Of a stretch of DNA of 64,000 nucleotides, positions 11,952 to 23,232 are shown in pieces; position 1 is the stretch's first letter; each line of letters opens with the position of its first letter. The notes beneath the pieces were generated by a model. It was not told the origin of the DNA, made no database searches, and saw only the letters and a program-made list of their open reading frames with translations. The stretch is from Allantophomopsis cytisporea (taxonomy: Eukaryota > Ascomycota > Leotiomycetes > Phacidiales > Phacidiaceae): contig CP103034.1 in the NCBI GenBank assembly GCA_024752435.1, positions 1,426,001-1,490,000 on the forward strand. Reading direction: 5' to 3'. A program made the translations under genes and the position numbers.

Positions 11952-14487
11952 TCAAGCAGGCCCGCCCGTCGTGATCAAACTCAATGCATTCTCAACCTGA
12001 TCTGAAAACTCGTTAGTCGCTGCGGTCGAACACAAACATCACAACTTACCTCTCATTCCACCCAAAGCTTCGAAAGCTGTCGAGTAGTTCTCTAAAACAC
12101 CCACCAAGAGCCTCAATCCCTTGATCAGAGCGTCCTCGAAATTACCCGCAAGCATCTTGTAATGCTCGTCGGATCCAATCCTCGTCTTGGACGCAGCTCG
12201 CGATCGATACGTGAGCATGAGTAAGGCATAACTACTCTGCATAGCACAGCAGGCGAACGCAGGCATTGTACGTGGCGACTCGAATATTGATGTTGGCGAA
12301 AGCATTTTGGAGGGCATGTCTATGCTGCCGGATGGATTAGGATAGGGCATATTCCTGAACGATGAGACAATGTTAAGTGCCGATTGGCGACATATTGCAG
12401 CCGAGGAGGCAGATTTGAAAGGGAGTTTCGTGGAACCGGATTGTGGAGAGGGCGAGATACTGAGATTGTCAAGGGAGGTGCAACATGCCGGGACGTTGCG
12501 CTGGGAGTTCGGTGAGCTTTGCGATTCAGTGCTGTTGGAGGCTGTGAGATCGCAGTGTTTCTCGGTGAAGATGGGGACATCCATGAATGCGCAGTACCGG
12601 TGTAGTTTTATGCGAGCACTGAGAAGCGTCAACAAAAGAATTCTCTACACAAAGAGGATAAGAGACTTCTATTTACCTATTCAGCTTTATACGAGCCATG
12701 CATCGCAGAGCAGTTGTAACAATGGCCTCTGAAGGGAAAACGGACATGACCGTAGGGATTGCCACTGATTCTGCCCACTGATCGCATTGCACGACAAGGG
12801 GCTCAACTTGTTGCTCGAGCTTTTGCATTTGAGTGAATATAAGAGAGAGATCAGCGCCGGATTTTAATCCCGCATTGAGTTTCGTTATCGACTCGGTGAC
12901 CTTAGCAATATATTTTTGGGCTTTTAAAAACATACTCCAAGCCTGGATAGGGATCAGTCCTGTCACTTTATGATGATGTGGATCTTCTTACCCAAGAATC
13001 TACTCCATTTAATGGAAGCCCTCGAAGAAATCGAGGATCATCGAGATCAACATTCAACACCTGAAAAGTCAATATGATACAATCCATGAACGGGCCATAA
13101 CTTACTGTATTACTAACAATAAAACTCTGACATGTGCAAGTATACTACAAAATCAGCCTATGTTGAATCATGTTCGGTGGGCCGACCTTACCGTCATCCA
13201 CCAAGCACGTCTTTTGGCTTCAGCAAAGACATCGTCCTTTTCATCAGCCTCGTACAAGCACATATCCATAGCAGCAGCTAGCGCTTGACTGGACCTCATT
13301 CTCATCTTTGGAATGTTCCCACGTTGAGTGTACTCATAAGTACTCAGAACGAGTAATGCTAGGATGCTTTCTAACATGATAGGTGTTTGAGAGTGAAATG
13401 GTAATCGTTGAAAGGATGGCTGGGCTTGTAGCGCTCTACTAGGACAGGTAGCTGACTCTACCATTTCGGACTCTGAGTCGATCTTCTGGACAGTAACTTG
13501 AGCAAAGTGTTGTGCTTGATCTCGCCGACGGGCGACAGATGAAGGACTTGAAGGTTCTGGGTCGTCAGGATGGGGGATAAGTGCTAGAATAGCACTGATG
13601 GCTGTGCTGAGTGGAGATTGAGGTTCGTAAAAATGACCTGTTGAAATAAGATCTGTTGCCGGCGACTTATTTGGCGGAGGCAGTATTGGAAAGAACGTAT
13701 GGATATAGACATAATATGCGTCGAGACTAGATCAAAATGAGTAACTTATTCAATGTGAAAGTAATGAGACTAGTTCATACATGGCCTCTTCGCTGTCATA
13801 AAGTCTGACATAGCTGACAGGTTGATGATTCGATGAGCATGGTGAGAAACTACTCAGCGAAGACGGTCCGTTGTTGTCCTGACTAGAACTGAAGCCTGAG
13901 TCCAAGGATGGATCAATGGGGATATTTGAGAAATCGTTGAAATCAATGGTCAACAACTCCTCGAATAATTGTTCATCCGTAATAGGATCGAGATGTCGGA
14001 GGCCTGCTCCGGCATATTGCAATGCGCTCGCCTGTTGAAAATCATCTAATTCTTATCAGAGCATGAAACAAGATGCCAGTGTTGAATTCGGCTCACCTCC
14101 AGCGTCCATAAAAACGAAAGGATCGCTATTCGTGCTGGGGTTATTTTTGGTAAAAGCACTTCCATTGCGACGACGTGTATGTACACGGGGTCCACCACGC
14201 TTGCTTGTAGTATACACGCATTGCTTTCCTTTGTTCAAACACTGTTTCTTTCAATTAACGGTTGACTTGATAACATATTTGGTATGAACAGTGAACTCAC
14301 TGCCGTGCATGTATCTTTGCCATCACACCTGGTTCGCGATGCTCGACTATTCTTTATTAGCAATCCTGAGTTCCAAGATTTTTATGGATATAGGGTGGAT
14401 ATCCCGAGGAACTTACCAATTTGTACAGGCCAACTTCACAGGTGGCGTCGCGAATTTCTTCCGCACAACTTCACTGGAGGAGGGCAT
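11952..14487 (-). CDS. Zn2Cys6 transcription factor, ten exons
   Basis: Exons: 14487-14417, 14346-14301, 14241-14097, 14045-13781, 13726-13192, 13144-13106, 13060-12992, 12942-12677, 12618-12050 and 12001-11952. Every phase is consistent, giving 684 aa. The zinc cluster C21-X2-C-X6-C-X5-C-X2-C-X6-C47 is spread over the first three exons. Basic TTSKRGGPRVHTRRR follows. The middle contains DAYYVYIHTFFPILPPP and EAKRRAWWMTYTCTCQ, typical of the fungal-specific transcription factor domain, then DDPRFLRGLP. It lies between the nitrilase and the Rcf2/cyanide hydratase genes, so it is a candidate local regulator of nitrile or cyanide metabolism. That role is inferred from position alone. Confidence 0.88.
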
Positions 14488-15046
14488 AGCACGTGATCTC
14501 GAAGTTCTGTATCGATAAAGGCGATGAGGTTTCTGCTGTCTTCAAAGCGGAACAGAATTGTCCAAATGTCGATGGACGATCGGTTTTTCTGACATGAACA
14601 TTGGAAGGGATTTGAGTCAGCAGCCTTAGTGAGCGGATGATGATATCCGCATTCTCGATCCGTCTCGTTTTGTTGTACAGTTGTGGAACGATTGAGGATC
14701 AATCTCCTAAGCAAACCCCGAAAGCAAAGCCCGGAAACTTCACTCGACAGGGATGATTCACCAATGCCATTTGATTGACAGCGGATAAAGGCTCTCGCCC
14801 GTATATACGCGACAAGAGACAACAGCACAAGACAACTCCACAAAACTCGGAACATGATGTACGATTGACAGGAAGTGTCATTTTCTCTAATCCGTAGTCT
14901 ATGAGAATTATTCTATGGATATCCATGTTGTAATAGAGAGGAAAAGTTCACACGCTCTTAAATAATGACCGCCATGCATAACAAATAAAAATGTGAAAAA
15001 GATGGACGAAGCGGATCGATTCCGCAAATTTAACGACATTAGGTAC
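14488..15046. other. Intergenic, promoter of the Zn2Cys6 gene
   Basis: No gene seen. ORFs at 14436-14926 run antisense or upstream in other frames and have no family features. Confidence 0.4.
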
Positions 15047-15808
15047 TCAAGAACTTGCTGTCTTGGCCTGTTCCCTCTCCTTCATTCTGCGCTCCTCTGC
15101 TTCCACCATATCTAAGATTCATTAACAAATGGGGTCTCGATAATTTGGGATATGCTGCAATTCAAACATACCTTTCCATAGATTCTGTCCTGGATACGAC
15201 TCCAACTCAACCTTCTTCTCAATCATTCTCTGATGCTTTGGATCGTTTGGGTCCAACACCTTCACCGTCTGCCATCTGCTCTGTCCCTGTCGCGCATCGT
15301 GAACCTCAAAGATGGCCGTAGCAATCAACACGGCCAACGTCAAGCCCTGGGCATACACTCTGGCCTGAACCAGCCTTTGCGCCTTCGTCAAGCCCGGAAT
15401 GCGCGACACCATGTGCCAGGAAGCTCCCATACTGGCCACCCAACTCCCCGTGACAATTTCGTATCTGTATTTCTTTCCCACGTCCCACATGCGCTGAATC
15501 CTATCCTTGTTCTGCTCTAATTGCTCGGCGGCCTGCGACGATTCATCCTTGTATAGACGTTGTGTCTCTCGGGTAGCCTCGAAACCTCGAGATGCGCGAT
15601 CGGCTGCAATGATTCCACAGAAGGTCGACGAGGAGGTGACGAGGAAGGATTTGAATGGCAGTGTGAGATTGCGGTATAAGTTGTATCGTTTCTGGGCAAT
15701 GGAACTGCCTATTAAACCAATTGCGAGACCAACGGCGCAACCTTTGCTTCCACCGACGAGGACTGCTCTGTAATGAGCATCCTCTTCTTCCTTGGTCATG
15801 ATCTTCAT
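15047..15808 (-). CDS. RCF2: Respiratory supercomplex factor 2-like protein (HIG1 domain)
   Basis: Two exons (15808-15172 and 15111-15047) give 233 aa, close to the size of Rcf2 proteins. Rcf2 sits in the mitochondrial inner membrane and modulates cytochrome c oxidase and its supercomplexes. The N-terminal half has paired hydrophobic segments (GGSKGCAVGLAIGLIGSSIA and FLVTSSSTFCGIIAADRAS). The C-terminal half (about 115-180) is a HIG1-type hairpin with GSWVASMGASWHMV and QARVYAQGLTLAVLIATAIFE. The second exon adds a charged helical tail. The start MKIMTKEEE matches the family's compact N-terminus. It is a probable housekeeping gene between two nitrilase-superfamily genes. Confidence 0.85.
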
Positions 15809-16343
15809 CTTGAAAGTGGTTTAAAGGTGTCCAACGAGGTTGGTATTCGAGATTTGAAAAGATTGAGACGGTGCTCTCTATGGTGGTTGTTGTGGTTGAG
15901 AAATAAATTTTGAGGATGAGAAATTATGCTTCTCGAAGAAGGCCATCGTCACATCATATATGGAACGAGTCTCCACAGGAATGAGATTCACAACGGACGT
16001 TAAAATGTCTTAGCACGCTTACTTCCGACGTGAAATTTGACACGAATGACGCTCCGCGGGGATTTTGCAGCAAGCATTCCTTGGGGAGATCTCGCTGGCA
16101 TTGTGACAAGGATGATTTATTATCGTCGGGATTTGTTTTGGTGTTGGAAAATTGTAAGTGCGATTTCGGGATTTGAAAATAATAACATAGTTCGCAAAGA
16201 ACAACAACATTGAACAGCACATGCATCATCACACCACTATTTCATGTATCAAGTATGATATGAGAGAGAAGATTTACTATTCATAGACTACTAGCTAAGA
16301 TATTCGCCGTTACCTGAACATCATGAGATGTTTCATGCCGGGT
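15809..16343. other. Intergenic
   Basis: It holds the Rcf2-like promoter and the cyanide hydratase 3'UTR. I see no gene, only short overlapping ORFs. Confidence 0.4.
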
Positions 16344-17628
16344 TTAGGCGAATTCCTCTGCTGGTTTCGCTGTTGGAAGAGGAGTAGAAAGACCAACTCT
16401 GTCGATAGTTCTGATGGTAGCAAGTCCAGCTCCGTTCTTGTCCTTCTCAGTTACCAAGTCCTTGCGGTCGGTGTCAACAAGAAGTCTGATAAGATCTGGT
16501 CTCATGTAGTGACCGCCCTGGGCCTCGTTAGCTGAATTCTGTCTGATAATTCGATGGGGACTCACAAAGTCAGCGAGAGCCTTGCTCAAGTGGCACTCGT
16601 CAAGATCAACCTAATTCAGTAAGCGTCAAGTTCATAAGGCTGAAGACATGATAAGGGAAAATTTACATCGACGAAAACAAGACCCTGGAAGTCCTTGGCC
16701 GGGTTTGGAATAAGCTTCTGGCCGTCTGGGCCAAAGATTCTTGTGTGACCGTTGTACTTGTTTGGGTCCTCACACTCAGTTCCCGGTGGAGTGTTGAGCT
16801 TGATACCCTCTGCGGTGATGGTCTGGAATGGAGCCAAGGTGAAAGTACCCGTTTCAATAGCGTAAGCTGGGGTAACGATCTGCACGCACGATTAGCTCCG
16901 GCAAACAGCTGACTACCGGCAGAATCCGAGCACTTACGTCGGAGTTGGCATCGCTGATGTTGGTGTATGGGTCAGGGTACTTGAGGGTAGCAGCCTCTGG
17001 GTACAAGGGCCAGGCAGCCACGTGGACCTGTTCACCAAGAGATGCAGCATATGCCTTCAAAAAGGGGTTCATGTTCTCCCAGCAGTTGAGATGGCCGATA
17101 CGACCAATCTCGGTGTCAATAACTGACTTGGTGGTGTCTCCAGTACCGTCACCAAAGACAAGGCGCTCAACGTGAGTTGCCTTAATCTTGCGGCGGTGGT
17201 TAATGACTTCACCGGTTGGAGAAATCATCACCTGAGTGGTGTACAGAGACGCCAAATCAAGCTCAGAGTAGCCAAGAGATACGAAGATCTTGTTGGCGCG
17301 AGCAGCCTCACGGATGCTCTGCATCTCAGGAGAGTCTGATGGAAGAGAGTTCTCACGGTACTTCTTGAGAAGAGGGAGACTCTCTTGGTAGTTGACCTTC
17401 CACATCCAGTATGGGTAGCCAGGAATCCCTATTTCTTGGGTAAGACTACGGTTCTTTTCGGCTAGATTATGATAACTTACAAAGCTCTGGGAAAGCAATG
17501 AGCTTGCAATCAGCCTTGCCGGCCTCGTTGATCCAATGGATGGTCTTCTCAACTGATTTTTTGAGGTCGAACCAGCCGGGCTCAGCTGTGACAGCGGCGG
17601 CCTTGTACTTGCGGATTGTAGCAACCAT
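16344..17628 (-). CDS. Cyanide hydratase (formamide hydro-lyase)
   Basis: Five exons: 17628-17481, 17428-16938, 16879-16667, 16610-16566 and 16517-16344. They join in frame to 356 aa, the usual length. The enzyme hydrates HCN to formamide and forms helical filaments in the cytosol. The triad is present: Glu in LIAFPELWIPGYPYW, Lys in HRRKIKATHVERLVFGDG, Cys in GHLNCWENMNPFLK. LNCWENMNPFLK and the ADFGGHYMRPDLIRLLVDT C-terminal block distinguish cyanide hydratase from arylacetonitrilase. The short fourth exon (15 codons) is supported by both frame and family. Two GATA motifs lie 41-52 bp before the ATG. No disruption seen. Confidence 0.93.
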
Positions 17629-18614
17629 GATTACTGTTCAAGTGTATTATTCTTGACTGTAAGGTAGATGATAATGATAAGGATGATTGTGGTAATGATG
17701 AGGATGAAGTGATTTGGATTGAGAATGACGAAGGAACTCCAATCACTTTATAATATTCTTGAAGCTGTCTAAATCCATGGATAATCGGAGGTCTACAAAC
17801 ATACATTTTCATCGGATTCATCAGTCAACCCTTAGAGATAACACAGAAAGCGCTAAATGTGTCAAATTGCGGGGAACGCATATCCCGACTTGCATCACCA
17901 TCGCACAGAAATCATATGTTTTCTGACAAAGGCACAGCTCCAAACAGTCGATTGCATCCTTCACATGGCGTGATCGAAAGATCCTATCAACTGCTTCATC
18001 TCAACAACAGTTTCAGTGGAGAAGTGAGATGACGTATCAGTGCATGCGGTGTCATGATTGTCATGCGCGTCTCACTGAGTCTGTATCGCATTCAAATCCC
18101 GAGATATCTGATAGCGACGACGGCATTTGGTCGATACCCGAGAAATCCCACAAGGCTGATACTGACAGCGAACTACGGAGAATTTCCACCCGAAACAACC
18201 GCATGAGCAAGTTAATTTCTTAGATGTTCTGGATGCGTGGATTTGGCTGTTGTTCTGTTCTCGTCGTTGCGATTATCGGCGGGGTGAGGAGATGGACTGT
18301 TTCCATGTTTCATACTTTTTCATATTTTCTATAACTCACTATCGGTAGAGTATATTAATATCACAATTTTGCAAAGCCAAAAGAAAACCTTTTCGAATCA
18401 TGTGATATCTTCAATTGATAATCTAAGATACCAAAGAATAAAATTCCAGTGCCATCTAAATGCCAATGATTGCACCAGGCATATCATAACGACACAAAAC
18501 GCAATTTGCCCAACACTTGCTAACATACGAGAAATCTAAATCTACCGAGCGCCATGCTAAATCTAAAATTCCTTTGAAGATGCTTATAATACAGAGGGAA
18601 GGTGGCGCCTCGAT
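17629..18614. other. Intergenic: cyanide hydratase promoter and glycosyltransferase 3' flank
   Basis: A GAT-rich stretch (about 17661-17712) includes TGATAATGATAAG. A 64-codon ORF at 18029-18223 has a CMRCHDCHAR motif but no other support. Nothing else seen. Confidence 0.4.
17669..17680 (-). promoter_or_regulatory. Double GATA motif upstream of cyanide hydratase
   Basis: TGATAATGATAA, read on the plus strand, followed by GG. It is identical to the 12-mer upstream of the nitrilase. It sits 41-52 bp before the ATG, so it may fall in the 5'UTR or core promoter. An AreA-type GATA factor is a possible binder. Confidence 0.35.
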
Positions 18615-20987
18615 CTAACGTTTTGGAGTGAATCGTCTCAATGGAGGCCCTTGCATACCTGAGTAGTCTACTCTGGGCGGATTGCGAGGAGATCGACGAA
18701 GCAGTACTATGGCTGGGCCTGGAACAACCGGACCTGGAACGGGTACTGGACCTGGACCAACGGGACCTGGACCTACAGGACCTGGAACGGGTACTGGACC
18801 TGGACCTACAGGACCTGGAACGACTGGACCTGGAACGACTGGACCTGGAACGACTGGACCTGGACCAACAGGACCTGGAACTACAGGACCTGGAACTACA
18901 GGACCTGGAACTACAGGACCTGGAACTACAGGACCTGGAATGACTGGACCTGGACCAACAGGACCTGGAATGACTGGACCCGGCACGGGCCCTGGAACGG
19001 GTATGATTGGGCCCGGTCCCGGAACAGGTATAACTGGACCTGCCCCTCCATCGTCATCAGAGTCCGAACTCTCCGAGTCTGTATCGTCCGGGCCTGGAGG
19101 GCCTGGAGGACCTGAGGGACCTGAGGGACCTGAGGGACCCCCTTCGCCATCTACGTTGGGTCTGCTTCCCCAACCAATCTTCATGCAAGTAAGAAGAGTG
19201 TACAACTTCACCAAAGAGTGATAGTAGCCGAAAAGAATGCCAAGGGGGAGCCAGCAAATATCTCTTGGGTTTCGTACGTAAAAAGGGAATGGCTTAATCA
19301 GCTTGCTCAAGAGGAGACAGAAATAGGCGATGGCGCACTTTGGGAAGAGAGGAGCGCCGTAAGCCCGGTGAAGAGTATAGAATATGGCCATTTCATAAAA
19401 TAGAGCGAGGTTCACAAAGGCAGAGAAGTAGACGGCGTACACTGACCATGGCTGAGAGTACCAAACTGTTCGATCAGAAAAGAGAGTGGTAGAATTGGAT
19501 CTCCACGTTGTACGCGCCCAACGGTTCAGTTGCTTTTGAAACTTCCAGAAGCCTTCAATTCCAAGAGTTGTTTCGACCAAGGCCTCAGGAGCATTGTGGA
19601 AGATAATCTTGTGACCATAGGTAACCATCCATCTCGTGATAAAGTTGTCATCATCAGCAGCCAAAGGTCCAACAGTGCCAAACATCCAGGTTTCGCTCAA
19701 GAATGCTTGAATGAATTTTCGCTCTCTAAGAATGCCCGTACGAGCTAGCGAAGTTCGACCAGAGATAACAAACACACCTCCATCGACATTGTTTGAAGCG
19801 GTGCATTCGAAGTTATGGCGCTCGAGATAGAGACAAGCAATGTAATTAAGCATGCTTCCGAAGAAGCCACCGCTACGGTCGCGAATGACGCGCTTGACTG
19901 TACCGACGAAACCAACAGCGGGATCCTCAAACGGAAGGAGTGCAGAGGCGAGGAAGGTTTGTGGCCAGATGACATGGTCATCAGCCAAGCAAATAATAGA
20001 GCCACCAAAAGCTCTGGCAATCGCAAATGCGACCTGCACGCGCTTGTTTGCCATAGGAGCAATAATCATCCGGATTGGGATATCAGTGGGATTGTCAAGA
20101 CTATGGCATACTGCCTGACCCACAGCAGCACTTTCGGCACCAACAGCGCTGACAAGAATCTCGCACGGTCCGTTGTAGATAATGGATTGAATACATCGTT
20201 TGAACTCGTCACCATAATCGCCAACGGTTGGGACAATTACACTGACGTTTCTAGGTAGGTTCGAAGGGTTCTTAGGAGCGGGAGCCGGCCTGTAAGTGAG
20301 GTAAGAGATGGTATGAACAATAACCTTGAGATACTTGAAGATCAGTAATCCGAAAAAAGTCTTGGTGTAAATGTCAGTAGCTGGGATGTAAGAGTAAGCA
20401 GAAAGGATGGCACTCTTAAAGTATACTCCTAAACACGCAAGGATGATAGTAAAGACCGGCAGCCATCGTACGAAAGCTACAATGGAAGCACCTGTGTTAT
20501 ATTCAAAGACCAAAACACGGGAACTTGTATGAAAGATAGCCCAGCAAATACAAAGAATCAAAAAATAGAGGTAACAAGAGTGAAATGAGTAACTTAATGT
20601 TTGGTGTAGGTTCTGTAAAATGTCATGAATGGTGGTCCCAAAAAACACGTAAACGAGAGAACCACAGAGGCACCATGAGGCAAAGAGCCCGTAATAGCGG
20701 AGAGGAATCTGTGAAAGCTGCAAGTAAAACCGTAGAACTTTTGGAAGGATGAGGTGTACAAGAATGAATGCCGCAATCGCTGGGATCGTGTAGTCCCCAC
20801 AAGCCGTCGGTAACATGTCCAGCATGTTGTCGAATATTAATGATAGTATTAAGATGAGTAAACCAAGGAAAAGAAAAAATAAAAAGACAAAAGGAAACGC
20901 GTATATGTGAAGTGTAGTTGGAGCTATTTTGATGAATTTCAAGAAGCATGATTTGTTGACCAAAGTTCCCCTTATGTACCTACGCAT
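18615..20987 (-). CDS. Membrane GT2 polysaccharide synthase (hyaluronan synthase/Cps1-like) with VPGPV-repeat tail
   Basis: Single exon, 790 aa. About 220 N-terminal residues contain several hydrophobic segments. A family-2 glycosyltransferase domain follows: NVSVIVPTVGDYGDEF at its start, a LADDH acidic motif near 335, ADDDNFITRW near 444, and QLNRWARTTWRS near 490, the Q-x-x-R-W motif of processive synthases. C-terminal TM segments end near 600. These features suggest a plasma-membrane synthase extruding a polysaccharide. The last 170 residues are unusual: GPSGPSGPSGPPGPPGP, an acidic Ser/Asp run, then VPGPV/GPGPV pentapeptide repeats to a basic end (RRSPRNPPR ... RRFTPKR). ATG 20987 is taken as start. 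A later in-frame Met (MLDMLPTACGD) is possible. Confidence 0.85.
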   Translation of the reverse strand: MRRYIRGTLVNKSCFLKFIKIAPTTLHIYAFPFVFLFFLFLGLLILILSLIFDNMLDMLPTACGDYTIPAIAAFILVHLILPKVLRFYLQLSQIPLRYYGLFASWCLCGSLVYVFFGTTIHDILQNLHQTLSYSFHSCYLYFLILCICWAIFHTSSRVLVFEYNTGASIVAFVRWLPVFTIILACLGVYFKSAILSAYSYIPATDIYTKTFFGLLIFKYLKVIVHTISYLTYRPAPAPKNPSNLPRNVSVIVPTVGDYGDEFKRCIQSIIYNGPCEILVSAVGAESAAVGQAVCHSLDNPTDIPIRMIIAPMANKRVQVAFAIARAFGGSIICLADDHVIWPQTFLASALLPFEDPAVGFVGTVKRVIRDRSGGFFGSMLNYIACLYLERHNFECTASNNVDGGVFVISGRTSLARTGILRERKFIQAFLSETWMFGTVGPLAADDDNFITRWMVTYGHKIIFHNAPEALVETTLGIEGFWKFQKQLNRWARTTWRSNSTTLFSDRTVWYSQPWSVYAVYFSAFVNLALFYEMAIFYTLHRAYGAPLFPKCAIAYFCLLLSKLIKPFPFYVRNPRDICWLPLGILFGYYHSLVKLYTLLTCMKIGWGSRPNVDGEGGPSGPSGPSGPPGPPGPDDTDSESSDSDDDGGAGPVIPVPGPGPIIPVPGPVPGPVIPGPVGPGPVIPGPVVPGPVVPGPVVPGPVVPGPVGPGPVVPGPVVPGPVVPGPVGPGPVPVPGPVGPGPVGPGPVPVPGPVVPGPAIVLLRRSPRNPPRVDYSGMQGPPLRRFTPKR
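18712..19045 (-). repeat. 15-bp-period minisatellite inside the glycosyltransferase gene
   Basis: Plus-strand units such as GGACCTGGAACTACA (four consecutive copies near 18881-18940), GGACCTGGAACGACT and GGACCTGGACCAACA. On the coding strand these give VVPGP/VGPGP pentapeptides. The unit is a multiple of three, so the frame is kept. A separate 9-bp repeat (GGACCTGAG) lies at about 19110-19138. Confidence 0.85.
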
Positions 20988-21557
20988 ACGATAATGATAG
21001 TAACCATTCTGCTATGGCTTACCTGCGATTAAAGAGAACTTGGAGGTATTTTTAGATTTCTGTCAATGAAATCATGTTAGTGACCATCTCGAGATCCTTA
21101 AATCGAGTGTGTTGCGAAAGCAAACAAAGAACTTTGTCAAAGATTTGCGAGATCACCTTGTTGGTTGTACTCATAAGTCAGTTGGCATTAAGAAAACCCC
21201 AAATTATGGCTAAGCACAAGAATAACGACGTGCTCAACAAAAGGATTTATGAAACCATTTTTAGAACTGCAAGATAAGTCGTAGCACACTTGGGCTATGT
21301 GAGGAGCACCTGACCTGCACCCAAGAGAAACTTGTTTCTTTGTTTTCGATCAAGACAAAGACTAAGAACGGTTGAAAATACAAGCTAGCAGATTCAAAAC
21401 ACTAAGATCAATGAAATCGCTTTTTTTCTTTTTCAATTTATTTGAGATTTACTAGGCCGTGAATCCAACAAACATAAGAATTTGCATAAAGAAAGCCATC
21501 CCACAGTTAGGATTAATACTAAACATCGCGAATGTCATCGACACACGAAATGTGTGC
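20988..21557. other. Intergenic
   Basis: It holds the glycosyltransferase promoter and the 3' flank of the next gene. One 67-codon ORF (21074-21277) has no support. Confidence 0.4.
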
Positions 21558-23232
21558 TCAGTCGTCGTCCAACGAGGTGGAAGAAGCGTAACCTGAACTG
21601 ATAGCACTGTCATAGTCGTAATCAGGAGATAAGTCCACAGAGTTCAAGACTGCACCTCTCTGTTCGTAGGGTACATTATCGAACAACGTTGTGAATGAAG
21701 CTAAGAAGTCATTAATCACAACTTCAGCCTCCTTCTGAGTCAATGTGATATTAATATCAAGACGCTTGACTGTCGTTAATCTCCTTGATCTAGAGGGGAG
21801 TCGAGACTGCTCTCGTACTGCAGTGGGAGGAAGTAGTGGAGGAGATTGTGGTGCTATGTAGAATGCATTCCCATTGGAGAGGCAAGGTGCCAATTTCTCG
21901 ACACCATCACCACCTTTCAAAATAACTAGATAAGATGGCGGAGTCGTGTGAGAGACGAATCTCCTAAACCAGGTGGTTTTGGCTCTCGGAATGTCTGTGA
22001 AGGCTTCAATTGTCCAATGTCTAGGTCTGCAGACTCTTTCTCGGGTTTGAAGCAAGGCAGAGAGCATCGCATGAGTATCGCTCGCCCCAAGGACAGTCTC
22101 AAACATGGAGACCTTAGGATTCTTTGCAGAAATAGCCAATGCATATGCCTTCAAATCATCTTGACTGCCAGGGACGGATGAGTGTATGTACCCATTACCC
22201 AAAACGGTCGTTGAAGTTCGTTTGCTAATACCAAGAAACCTTGTGTGTTTCTCAGTGCGGTTTCCCACTGCTGGCGAGAGCAACCAGGCTTCATATATGA
22301 TCCATGGAGGTAGCGCTGATACTGCATCTCCGTCTTCACTAGATTATGGTTAACTTTGTCATGCGAGTTTGCAATCAGCAACTACTCACCCATTCGTGGC
22401 CAACGGGGACATCAGCGATGCTTTTGTAGAGCCACCAAGTGAGCTCGAAATACTATGGGCCTTCTTTGAAAGTCTCGGCACAGTATTATCATCATCCTTG
22501 ATGCAAAGTGGCGTGTCTGTACAAAAGGTGGACTCGAGTTTGGTGGGGATCGTTGTGTTACTGGCCCGGAGGTTGATTGATAGCAGCTCATTCTTACGCA
22601 AGTTGCTCAAAATCCTCTTGATGCTCCCTTTTAATGCTGTAAGGTCACTTTTTTGTTCGGTAGATAAGACTTGACTAATGTGAAGTCAAGGTTAGTCGGA
22701 TAAAATCGACAAACAGATTTCATACAAATTCTTTTACATACCTCTTTCCAGTCAACTGTAGCACAGCTAAGCTGATCAAACTGTACAAGATCTCAATCTG
22801 CATTTGCATGTCATCAAACTCATTCGATAAGGACTTCCATATATCTTTCCCAATGGCAAGCTCGAACCGCTCCCAATAAAAACACTTTCCAGGACATTTA
22901 TCATCGTCATGATTCTCCTGATTCGTTGGCAGTTCTTCTGAATTGCCTTTAGCTTTGTGCAATGCTGAGGCAATATTTCGCAACTTGTCAACGTAGGATC
23001 TTAGCATGGAACCGAATATCTTGTCAAATTCGTTCCACTTGATCAAGATATCATGATCCTGAATATTTTGTCCAATTCCCCTCAGAAGAAAAGATAGTCG
23101 ACCGAATCCTTCTGAAGCGTCTTTCCCACGGTGGTCCCGAGGACCGCCAAGTCCCCAGAAGCTGGACGAGACCGAAACGCACTCGTCAGCTATAGCGAGA
23201 ATCTGCGAACTGTTCGCGAAGGTACAAGTCAT
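21558..23232 (-). CDS. Hypothetical protein with fungal N-terminal (STAND-partner-like) helical domain
   Basis: Exons 23232-22742, 22674-22390 and 22338-21558 join in frame to 518 aa. The first 165 residues (FANSSQILAIADECVSVSSS, FGSMLRSYVDKLRNIASAL, EFDDMQMQIEILYSLISLAV) resemble the helical N-terminal domain common in fungal NLR-like and orphan proteins, but no NTPase follows. A Ser/Thr/Asp-rich middle leads to LPPWIIYEAWLLSPAVGNRT and a C-terminal basic/acidic part ending in an Asp/Ser tail (SGYASSTSLDDD). Function unknown. The domain assignment is by impression only. The splice model is firm because all three exons keep phase. Confidence 0.7.

Noticed and set aside
14436..14926. Minus-strand ORFs upstream of the ten-exon Zn2Cys6 gene
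   Set aside because: The real first exon (14487-14417) uses another frame that supplies the first zinc ligands. These ORFs have no features.
18029..18223. 64-codon ORF with a CMRCHDCHAR motif
   Set aside because: Too short, no second exon or family. It lies in the 3' flank of the glycosyltransferase gene and cysteine pairs can arise by chance.
18682..19221. Plus-strand 179-codon ORF encoding a TGPG-rich collagen-like protein
   Set aside because: It is the antisense reading of the 15-bp minisatellite in the glycosyltransferase gene. A 3n repeat without stops keeps several frames open, and there is no promoter or family support.
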